In this document: in pieces, positions 1-6,205 of the stretch
Numbering within the stretch: the first letter of the stretch is position 1
Layout of the letters: each line of letters starts with the position of its first letter
NCBI GenBank assembly: GCA_021770785.1
Contig: JAETQH010000028.1
Location: 1 to 55,716 of the forward strand
DNA: 55,716 bases
Origin: Lachnospiraceae bacterium
GTDB taxonomy: Bacteria > Bacillota > Clostridia > Lachnospirales > Lachnospiraceae
Direction of reading: 5' to 3'
The notes under the pieces: generated by a model
Database searches by the model: none
What the model was told of the DNA's origin: nothing
Seen by the model: only the letters and a program-made list of their open reading frames with translations
Program-made: the position numbers and the translations under genes

Positions 1-584
1 CCCTTAAATTCCATCAGGTCGTAAATATCGGTGTCGGCTGCCTCCATATCGTAGGCGGGGTTGATGCTGAACATCAGAACGTCGATCCAGCCGCTCTCCA
101 CGGCTTTCAGGGCAATGTGCGGATTGTGGGAACTCATGCCGATATGCCGGATAACGCCCTTATCCTTCAATTCCTTTGCATATTCCAGAACAGGTCCTTC
201 AAAAACGGTCTGGAAATCTTCTTCACTGTCAATGTAGTGGATCATGCCAACGTCGATATAGTCGGTATGCAGGCGCTCCAGAAGATCGGCAAAGGAACGC
301 TTTGTCTTTTCGATATCACGGGTACGGGTGTACTGACCATCCTCATAAATGGTGCAGAGATGTCCCTGGATGATAAACTGATCCCGACGTCCCTGCAAGG
401 CGACACCGAGGTTATCACGGGTAGGAGCCTGCGGCATGAAGATGTCGATGTAGTTGATCCCATGTTCCAGTGCCGCATCCACGATTGCCGTGCTTTCTTC
501 AGCGGTCAGGCCGTTGAACCACTCGCCGCCCAACCCGATCTCGCTGACCTTTAATCCGGTCCGCCCCAAAGTTCTGTATTTCAT
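1..584 (-). CDS. Aldo/keto reductase, probable Fe-S subfamily (3' end outside window)
   Basis: The gene starts at the ATG at 584 (MKYRTLGRTGLKVSEIGLGG), with AAAGGAG upstream, and runs off the left edge after about 194 residues. The start is the typical aldo/keto reductase opening. The middle carries NLGVALQGRRDQFII and DYIDVGMIHYID, which I associate with the cytosolic subfamily that carries a C-terminal 4Fe-4S ferredoxin-like domain. That part is not visible here. The usual AKR catalytic Tyr (in a DTAxxYG motif) is replaced by DIFMPQAP, and the usual Lys strand reads IIQGHL, so chemistry may differ from classical NADPH aldehyde reduction. It is the last gene of a leftward redox cluster, separated from the SDR gene by a hairpin. 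Substrate is unknown. Confidence 0.85.
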   Translation of the reverse strand, partial: MKYRTLGRTGLKVSEIGLGGEWFNGLTAEESTAIVDAALEHGINYIDIFMPQAPTRDNLGVALQGRRDQFIIQGHLCTIYEDGQYTRTRDIEKTKRSFADLLERLHTDYIDVGMIHYIDSEEDFQTVFEGPVLEYAKELKDKGVIRHIGMSSHNPHIALKAVESGWIDVLMFSINPAYDMEAADTDIYDLMEFK

Positions 585-612
585 AAGCCAAAGTTCTCCT
601 TTCTTTTGGTTT

Positions 613-653
613 CAAAATTGCCGCAGCAGACCTGTAAAATCCGCTGCGGCAAT
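613..653 (-). terminator. Hairpin between SDR and aldo/keto reductase genes
   Basis: On the minus strand a perfect 11-bp stem (ATTGCCGCAGC / GCTGCGGCAAT, 14-nt loop) is followed by TTTTG. It lies 10 bp after the SDR stop and ends 29 bp before the aldo/keto reductase start. It looks like a weak intrinsic terminator or attenuator that reduces readthrough. Confidence 0.6.
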
Positions 654-662
654 CTATCCGCT

Positions 663-1385
663 TTAGTCTTCCTGCTTGGTTTTGGCAATCACGATTTCAC
701 GGACGCAGACGTTCTGCGGCATCTGATAAGCAAACCAGGCGCAGTCCGCAATCTGGGAAGGCTCTAGTCCGCCCTCGATGCTCTGCTTCCAGAGATTATA
801 GTTGTCCTTGATCTCCTGACTGGATGTATGGGAGAGAAGCGGTGTTTCCACAACGCCGGGGGCAATCACGATCATGCGGACATTGCTGCCGGAAACCTCT
901 TTGCGCATACTCTCGGTAATGGCATGAACCGCATATTTGGTCCCACAATAAACAGAGTGGTTGTCGAAAGTTTTTCTTCCGGCAATGGAACTGATGTTGA
1001 TGATGGTTCCCTCGTTGCGGGCCATCATGTCAGCCAGCACAGCCTTTGTTCCGGCCAGAACGCCCTTAACATTGACGTCGATCATCCGGCTCCATTCCTC
1101 AAAGTCCTGCTCTGCCGGATAGCCCAGCAGCATCAGACCGGCACAGTTGATCAGCAGATCCGTCTTTCCGTACAGATCTTCCGCCTCTTTGATAGCGGCC
1201 TGCATAGCGGAAAGGTCAGTGACATCTACGCTGCGGCAGAGGCAGTTGGGCAGATTCAGCTCTTCCATAACTTCTTTTCTTCTGGCCAGCATCAGGACAG
1301 GATGCCCCTCGCTAGAAAAACGCTTGGCAAACTCCATACCGATACCGGAGCTGGCTCCAGTAACAACAACTAATTTCTTCATCAT
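663..1385 (-). CDS. Short-chain dehydrogenase/reductase (SDR)
   Basis: This is a 240-residue classical SDR, an NAD(P)H-dependent oxidoreductase. The N-terminal Rossmann motif TGASSGIG binds the cofactor, NCAG follows near residue 83, and the catalytic Ser and YxxxK appear as NISSIAGR and VYCGTKYA. The length is normal for the family (about 250). I chose the ATG at 1385 because GGGAG sits 5 nt before it; the ATG at 1382 is equally possible, and an upstream ATG at 1400 lies before the Shine-Dalgarno sequence. The start follows the flavin reductase stop by 11 bp, so the two are probably cotranscribed. The C-terminus resembles YdfG-like serine/3-hydroxy acid dehydrogenases, but the substrate cannot be read from sequence. 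Confidence 0.88.
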   Translation of the reverse strand: MMKKLVVVTGASSGIGMEFAKRFSSEGHPVLMLARRKEVMEELNLPNCLCRSVDVTDLSAMQAAIKEAEDLYGKTDLLINCAGLMLLGYPAEQDFEEWSRMIDVNVKGVLAGTKAVLADMMARNEGTIINISSIAGRKTFDNHSVYCGTKYAVHAITESMRKEVSGSNVRMIVIAPGVVETPLLSHTSSQEIKDNYNLWKQSIEGGLEPSQIADCAWFAYQMPQNVCVREIVIAKTKQED

Positions 1386-1396
1386 AAAATCTCCCT

Positions 1397-1948
1397 TCAA
1401 TTCTGGCTTGTAATGGTATCACAAGCCTCTTTCAGCTGATCGAGCACGCCATCCTGCGTCATCAGCTCGCCCGGCTCGTAAGCGGAGAAGGACAGGGAAA
1501 ATGCCAGATCCCAGTGCAAGTATTCTGCGATACAGCGGAATTGATCGTGGATTAGGCGGTACTGCGGATTCTCCAGCTCATTGGCGCCGACCACCACAAC
1601 GCCGATCTTTTTGCGCATGGTCTTGAACTGAGAATCCTGAGAATAGAACTTGTCCACAACCATTTTCAGCTGGGCCGACATTCCCCACCAGTAGACCGGC
1701 GTGCCGAAAATCACCGCATCCGCCTGTACGATCTTCTGAATCACTGCGTCGGATTCGTCAGGACAAACACAATGCCCGCCATTCCTTTTGCACCCATCGC
1801 ACGCACAGCAGCCGCTGAGCTTCAGATTGCAGACATCCAGAACTTCAACAATGTTTCCGTCCTTCAGAATCGCTTTCATGGTTTGGAGAGCCGTATGGGT
1901 ATTGCCGTGATGTCTTGGGCTTCCGTTTAGAATTAAAATATTCATCAT
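1397..1948 (-). CDS. Flavodoxin-fold NAD(P)H-dependent FMN reductase
   Basis: This 183-residue protein has the flavodoxin-like fold of the NADPH-dependent FMN reductase/iron-sulfur flavoprotein group. NGSPRHHGNT near the start binds the FMN phosphate, and FGTPVYWWGMSAQLKMVVDKF is the typical second flavin-contacting stretch. A Cys cluster (CCACDGCKRNGGHCVC, residues 47-62) resembles the compact Cys motif of iron-sulfur flavoproteins. It probably reduces flavin, quinone or nitro substrates in the cytosol. AAGGAAGG precedes the ATG, which directly abuts the TGA of the upstream MATE gene, so translation is probably coupled. A paralogue with the same fold lies at 16539-17159. Confidence 0.85.
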   Translation of the reverse strand: MMNILILNGSPRHHGNTHTALQTMKAILKDGNIVEVLDVCNLKLSGCCACDGCKRNGGHCVCPDESDAVIQKIVQADAVIFGTPVYWWGMSAQLKMVVDKFYSQDSQFKTMRKKIGVVVVGANELENPQYRLIHDQFRCIAEYLHWDLAFSLSFSAYEPGELMTQDGVLDQLKEACDTITSQN

Positions 1949-2966
1949 TCAACCTTCCTTTCGGTTCATATTGATCTGATTCATCCAATTTACCTGCTTA
2001 TAGTAAAAGAAAAACACAATGGAGCTGAGCCCCCATGTCAGCGGATAGACCACATAGACCATTTGAATGGCGTGGGTCAGCGGTATGCTGACTGCGAGAA
2101 ATGCGACCCGGATCACACACCAGAATGCCATCATAATGATCATGGGCACAACCGCTTTTCCAGCTCCACGGAGTATGGAGGCAACGGAATGTAACATTCG
2201 CAAATGCAATGATGGAGTTCTGTACTCCGGAGGGAAGTCCAATGCGTATGATCTGTCCTAGCATTTTGGCATCAAACCGGATTTTTGTGATTTGAAGCTG
2301 ATAGCTGTCATGGGTTCGCAGCAACTGAATCAAACATAAAATTGCGCTGAACACCTGTGAAATTACAGTAGCCAACGCTGCTCCGCCAACGCCTGTATGG
2401 AACACCTCGATGAACAGGATATCCAGTACCAGATTGATTACCGAGGAAATCATTAGATAATACAATGGATGGCGGCTGTCCCCAATCGCTTGCAGGATAC
2501 CTACAAAGATGTTGTACATGACAAATCTAAGAGAACCGGAAAAATAAATCTGTAAATATGTAATTGATTCCGTCATGACGCTTTCCGGCGTTCCCATCCA
2601 TATCAGAATCTGTGGAGATAGCAAGATGCCTGCCGCAGTCATCAACACCCCGGCAACAAGACCAAAGGTCACTGTCGTATGGACTGCACGGTGAACACCA
2701 TTTTTATCTTCCGCTCCGAAATATCTGGACACAACAACTCCGGCGCCGGAGGAAATGCCACTTAGGAACCCGATCAGCATGAAGATCAGGCTTCCGGATG
2801 AACTGACCGCAGCCAGCACACTGCTTCCCAGAAAATTGCCCACGATCAGGGAGTCAACTGTATTGTAGAGCTGCTGAAACAAGTTCCCCAACAGGAGCGG
2901 CAAAGCAAAGAAAATCATACGTTTGGAAATCGAACCGCTCGTCATCGGTTCGACGGCTTTTGCCAT
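1949..2966 (-). pseudogene. MATE family efflux transporter with internal deletion and frameshift
   Basis: Two fragments in different frames together match a MATE multidrug/cation antiporter. From the ATG at 2966 (GGGGGG 5 nt upstream) about 253 residues read as the N-terminal half, with several membrane segments, ending at NSIIAFANV. Near 2190-2200 the match jumps frame to SVASILRGAGKAVVPM, which is the beginning of the last helices, and continues to the TGA at 1949. MATE proteins have about 450 residues and only about 339 codons are present. I infer roughly 110-120 codons were deleted between the two halves, with loss of frame. The product would be a truncated membrane protein and almost certainly not a working exporter. 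The downstream flavin reductase is still translationally adjacent. Confidence 0.85.
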
Positions 2967-2998
2967 GGAATCCCCCCTCGAAAAATCAAAGTATTATC

Positions 2999-3058
2999 TT
3001 GCATTATCGAAAAAATACGGTATACTTGTATTATATATTCCTTTATGAATTGCAACAA
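2999..3058. promoter_or_regulatory. Overlapping divergent promoters, MATE operon and hxlR
   Basis: Rightward: TTGCAT (2999-3004), 16-bp spacer, TATACT (3021-3026), giving a leader of about 80 nt before the HxlR start. Leftward: TTGTTG (complement of 3053-3058), 17-bp spacer, TATAAT (complement of 3030-3035), driving the MATE-reductase operon. The two -10 boxes are 3 bp apart, so one bound regulator could control both. GTATAC and nearby AT-rich symmetry may be operator sequence. Confidence 0.65.
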
Positions 3059-3112
3059 GTACGCACATTATTTTTAGAAAGTGAAAAAAACTTCACTATG
3101 GAGGTGAGATAA

Positions 3113-3472
3113 ATGGAAAAAATCATGGTCACTTGCGAGATGGAAGTAACGTTGAAGATGATTGGCGGAAAATGTAAGCCGCTCATTTTGGAGAGCTTGA
3201 TTCGAAACGGAACGCAGAGGTTTAGCGAATTGATGAGGGAGATCACCCAAGTTTCTCAAAGAACTCTTACAAACCAGCTTCGTGAGCTGGAAACGGATGC
3301 CTTGATTGTCCGTACTGTATATGCGGAAGTACCGCCGCGGGTGGAATATTCCATTACTCCAAAAGGGAAATCTTTGGAACACATTTTGGAACTGATGTGT
3401 GAGTGGGGCGAAAAGAATATTGATGACCGTTTTGTCATGACGAATCCGCAATGTTCTGCTAGTGAAGATTGA
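3113..3472 (+). CDS. HxlR-family winged-helix regulator
   Basis: This 119-residue protein matches the HxlR/MarR-like winged-helix family: CEMEVTLKMIGGK near the start, the recognition-helix region QRTLTNQLRELETDALI, and the wing VEYSITPKGKSL. GGAGGTGAG precedes the ATG. Family members such as HypR and YodB sense electrophiles or disulfide stress through an N-terminal Cys; here Cys8 and Cys21 are present (Cys21 replaces a usual Trp). The gene diverges from the MATE-reductase-SDR operon with overlapping promoters and is followed by a VOC protein. I infer it represses the flanking redox genes in response to a reactive compound. The signal is unknown. Confidence 0.85.
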   Translation: MEKIMVTCEMEVTLKMIGGKCKPLILESLIRNGTQRFSELMREITQVSQRTLTNQLRELETDALIVRTVYAEVPPRVEYSITPKGKSLEHILELMCEWGEKNIDDRFVMTNPQCSASED

Positions 3473-3494
3473 TTACAAGGAAGGAGATACCGCC

Positions 3495-3952
3495 ATGCTG
3501 AGCGAGATTGTGCATATTGGAATTACGGTCAGTGACATGGAGCGTCCATCTCATTTTACAGAGATATTTTAGGTCTTGAATATAAGGGCGAATTGATGAT
3601 GGAGGGACCGGAGACCGATATGTTGTTCCGTTTATCCGGCTGCAAAGTGCGGGTCGCCTATTTGAATGGGAGTTCGGAGCTCTTTGCCCCGCCGGTAGAA
3701 TTGATTCAATCTTTGGCTCCTCGATTTGAAATAGGGTGCCCCGATCTGCGCAAGACTTCTATTTCCGAACTTTGCTTTCACTGTGAGGATATTGACAAAC
3801 TATATCGGCATCTGAAGGAGCATCGTATAGAGTGCTTATCTGAGCCGCAATCTTTTGATTTCACAAAGTATGGTTTTGGAAAAAGCAGAGCAATATATTT
3901 TAAAGACCCGGATGGAATCATTTTAGAAGCAATTCAAGATATAATCGGATAG
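3495..3952 (+). pseudogene. VOC (glyoxalase/bleomycin resistance) protein, single-base frameshift
   Basis: The start (SD AAGGAG, ATG 3495) reads MLSEIVHIGITVSDMER, the first strand of a VOC metalloenzyme fold. After codon 17 the frame is lost. If one base is restored at 3545/3546, the text continues SISFYRDILGLEYKGEL, the expected VOC helix, and runs to the TAG at 3950-3952 (residues ending YFKDPDGIILEAIQD). The reconstructed protein would have about 153 residues, normal for the family. The lesion is not in a homopolymer. As written, translation stops after about 25 codons, unless it reinitiates at an internal ATG near 3593 and makes a 119-residue fragment lacking the first beta-alpha unit. 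Sequencing error remains possible. Confidence 0.85.
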
Positions 3953-4219
3953 AACATGAAGTATTCTCATAATTCAAAATTTGCAGAGAAAAGATTGTGA
4001 GCAACGCAGACGATGGCCTTGTGATTTATAGATAAATTACCCTTGACAAATCTCTTTCTAATAAAACCTGCTGTTATGAAAATACGGGATTGCTTCCTCT
4101 AAAGTTAGTATTGTCTGAATCCTGTATGAAATCTTTTGGATATAACGGTTTGAAACAGACAAATAGAGGAGAAGAAGTATGGCAACGGCTTCATTTGAGT
4201 GGTAGAGGCAAAAAATTTC

Positions 4220-4248
4220 TTGACAGCTCTTGTCATCTGTTATATGCT
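4220..4248 (+). promoter_or_regulatory. Strong promoter of a leader-type transcription unit
   Basis: TTGACA at 4220-4225, a 17-bp spacer and TATGCT at 4243-4248. The predicted start near 4255 places it about 33 nt before a small ORF with a perfect Shine-Dalgarno sequence. Confidence 0.6.
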
Positions 4249-4287
4249 TTTCATAGCTATTAATCAATGAAAAAGGAGGTAATTGCA

Positions 4288-4356
4288 ATGATGAATAGAA
4301 GAGAGATTGTTTTTAACTTAAGATTGCATATGATTACCTCGAATAGAAATAGATAA
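4288..4356 (+). CDS. Possible 22-codon leader peptide
   Basis: AAAGGAGG ends 8 nt before ATG ATG AAT, opening a 22-residue ORF (MMNRREIVFNLRLHMITSNRNR, stop 4354-4356). It lies between the promoter at 4220-4248 and an intrinsic terminator at 4387-4418. Promoter, strongly translated short ORF and terminator in this order is the layout of ribosome-mediated attenuators upstream of antibiotic-resistance and transporter genes. I do not recognise the peptide. The next gene is an RsgA-like GTPase 279 bp further on; the unit may control it or may be a remnant of a lost resistance gene. The rest of the 3953-4634 gap shows no other convincing gene. Confidence 0.45.
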   Translation: MMNRREIVFNLRLHMITSNRNR

Positions 4357-4386
4357 AGAAACGTTTTCTCATAGGAGTGTCTGTTT

Positions 4387-4418
4387 AGCCGTGGTATCAT
4401 AAGATACTGCGGCTTTTT
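4387..4418 (+). terminator. Intrinsic terminator or attenuator
   Basis: A 12-bp stem (AGCCGTGGTATC / GATACTGCGGCT with two G-U pairs, ATAA loop) is followed by TTTT. It lies 30 nt after the 22-codon ORF stop, so it could be its terminator or the off-state of an attenuator. Confidence 0.75.
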
Positions 4419-4634
4419 ATTTCAGAATAAGAAAGTCTTTTATCTGATAGCGCCGCGGAGACAGAAAGTCTGTTCTAAGCTGGCGGCAGAATTAGAAACG
4501 TCGCTAAGCGGCGGTCTGTGACAGGTCATATGCAGTCGCATAAAATTTCAGGAAAAATTTTGTCATACACGTGAAAATCCATGGTGCAGTTATCATGGCG
4601 GGAAACAGAAAAAACGTGTGCATAAGGAGGAAAA

Positions 4635-5669
4635 ATGCAAAGAGCAACAGTGATGGCGGTTCACCGGGAGCGCTATGAATTATTTATGGATTCTATGACC
4701 TTTTACGGCAGATTAAAGGCAGCAGATTTTTACAATGCAAAAGAAATCGTTGATTTTCCCACCGTTGGAGATGAAGTGGAGCTTATTTACAATGAAAGTG
4801 GAGACAGTCTGATTACAAAGGTATTGCCGCGAAAATCGGTTTTTCTGCGGTTAAATGCCACACAGGGATTACCCGACCAGGCAGTGGCGGCAAATTTTGA
4901 TTATGTATTCATCACCATGTCCTTAAACAGGGATTTTCATATTTCAAAATTGGAGCGCTATCTTACCGTGGCATGGCAGAGCGGGGGCATACCTGTGATT
5001 GTATTGACAAAGGCAGATTTGTGCGAAGACAGGGAACAGTATCTCTCCCGGCTTAGAACCATTGCTGTGGGGGTGGAGGTTTTCTGTGTCAGTTCAAAGA
5101 CAGGGGAAGGTGTGGCAGAGATGGAACGTTATTTTTTGGAAGGAAATACCATTGTGCTGCTGGGTTCTTCCGGCGTGGGAAAATCCTCTTTTGTAAATTT
5201 GCTGATGGGAAAACAGGAAATGAATACCGGAGGCATTCGGGAGGCGGATGCACAGGGAAGACATACCACGACGTACAAGCAGTGTATGTTTTTGCCGGAG
5301 AACATTACACTTCCCACAGGTGAAAGTTTGTCCGGCGGCGGGCGCATTATTGACACGCCGGGCATGAGGAAGCTTCTGGCGGGGGAGGTGGAGGAAGGCA
5401 TACAGACCTCTTTTGAAGATATTGAAACCCTGATAGCGGCCTGCCGTTTTTCGGACTGCAGGCATGAGACAGAACCGGGCTGTGCCGTTCGGGCGGCATT
5501 AGAGGATGGAACCTTGGATAAAAGACGTTGGAAAACCTATCAGAGCCTGCAGGGGGAAGAAGCCTATTCCAGAGAGAGGAAAGAGATTATGATGAAACGA
5601 ATCGGAAAAGCCAGAAAAGGGATCAAGCAGAAAAAGGATTTTGAGAGAAGAGGAGGAAGAAGACGATGA
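4635..5669 (+). CDS. RsgA-like circularly permuted GTPase, paralogue 1
   Basis: This 344-residue protein has the RsgA/YloQ layout: an N-terminal OB-like domain (to about residue 75), then a circularly permuted GTPase with LTKAD (G4), GSSGVGKSS (G1, about residue 177) and DTPGM (G3), then a zinc knuckle (CRFSDCRHETEPGC) and a basic C-terminal tail. RsgA matures the 30S subunit. AAGGAGG is 5 nt before the ATG. A second, shorter RsgA sits in the conserved prkC-rsgA-rpe context at 47355-48233, so this copy is the accessory paralogue, about 50 residues longer. It has no conserved neighbours except a small coupled ORF whose ATG overlaps its TGA. I infer a specialised ribosome-assembly or stress role. 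Confidence 0.88.
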   Translation: MQRATVMAVHRERYELFMDSMTFYGRLKAADFYNAKEIVDFPTVGDEVELIYNESGDSLITKVLPRKSVFLRLNATQGLPDQAVAANFDYVFITMSLNRDFHISKLERYLTVAWQSGGIPVIVLTKADLCEDREQYLSRLRTIAVGVEVFCVSSKTGEGVAEMERYFLEGNTIVLLGSSGVGKSSFVNLLMGKQEMNTGGIREADAQGRHTTTYKQCMFLPENITLPTGESLSGGGRIIDTPGMRKLLAGEVEEGIQTSFEDIETLIAACRFSDCRHETEPGCAVRAALEDGTLDKRRWKTYQSLQGEEAYSRERKEIMMKRIGKARKGIKQKKDFERRGGRRR

Positions 5670-6008
5670 GTTTTCAAGTGAGACATTTGCCAAAAGGAGA
5701 ACAAAAAAATCCCTGTTCCTGGGGAGTTGTGGAGAACGGGAAAATGATTGCCAAGATAGAAACCCTACAGCCGGAAACGGAAAATGTACTGTGGATAACA
5801 GAACTTTTCACAGCGGAGGCTTACCGCCGACGGGGCAAACTTTGACGCCTTTATGGGGATAGAGCTGATCCCGGAAGCCATGGAGGACATACAGGGGAAA
5901 TTTTATGAATCGGAGGTATTTGAACATCTTCCCGAGGAGGAAGTGGAAGAGTTTAGCAGAGAATTTCCGCCGTTAGAAAAACAGTATTTTCCAAATCAGT
6001 GGGACTAA
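5666..6008 (+). pseudogene. Broken small gene, N-terminal part GNAT-like
   Basis: An ATGA overlap with the RsgA-like gene opens a 59-residue frame (stop 5843-5845) whose text, MIAKIETLQPETENVLWIT then TAEAYRRRG, resembles the first strands and Arg-rich acetyl-CoA loop of a GNAT acetyltransferase. At about 5830 the coding pattern passes to the +1 frame and continues ADGANFDAFMGIELIPEAM to the TAA at 6006-6008. Neither part alone makes a complete domain. A frameshift, perhaps with internal loss, would explain it. I do not recognise the second part, and GNAT assignment of the first part is weak. It could also be two overlapping tiny genes. Confidence 0.5.
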
Positions 6009-6022
6009 AAAATAATTCTGTA

Positions 6023-6052
6023 TTGAATAACTGTCGGCGGGAGTATTATAAT
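6023..6052 (+). promoter_or_regulatory. Promoter of ABC exporter operon
   Basis: TTGAAT at 6023-6028, an 18-bp spacer and a perfect TATAAT at 6047-6052. The leader to the ABC gene start at 6202 would be about 140 nt and contains a hairpin and a 22-codon ORF. Confidence 0.65.
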
Positions 6053-6082
6053 GGATAAGTATCGGGAATGAAAATATTTTTG

Positions 6083-6103
6083 GGCGGATAGCTTTTATCC
6101 GCC
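6083..6103 (+). promoter_or_regulatory. Leader hairpin upstream of ABC exporter
   Basis: A perfect 8-bp stem (GGCGGATA / TATCCGCC) with a 5-nt loop and no following T-run. It sits between the promoter and the leader ORF, so it may be part of an RNA switch rather than a terminator. Confidence 0.45.
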
Positions 6104-6136
6104 TGAAACTGTTATAAGAGATAAGAGTGGTGCTAT

Positions 6137-6205
6137 ATGAAAAAATTTGATTATCATTGCAGGCATTTAACGATATTAGAAGGTGCAGAAGAGGAAGAAC
6201 TATGA
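6137..6205 (+). CDS. Possible 22-codon leader ORF overlapping the ABC gene
   Basis: ATG at 6137 opens MKKFDYHCRHLTILEGAEEEEL; its TGA at 6203-6205 overlaps the ABC gene ATG at 6202-6204 (ATGA). Its last codons contain the GAGGAAG that serves as the Shine-Dalgarno sequence of the ABC gene, so its translation must affect initiation of the exporter. It lacks a strong ribosome binding site of its own. Known parallel: the B. subtilis bmrCD heterodimeric exporter has a leader peptide (BmrB) that mediates attenuation. Whether this ORF works the same way is inference. Confidence 0.45.
   Translation: MKKFDYHCRHLTILEGAEEEEL

Noticed and set aside
4058..4288. Leftward 76-codon frame in the 4.0-4.6 kb gap
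   Set aside because: It opposes the promoter and 22-codon ORF, has no good start site, and its composition is unlike a protein.
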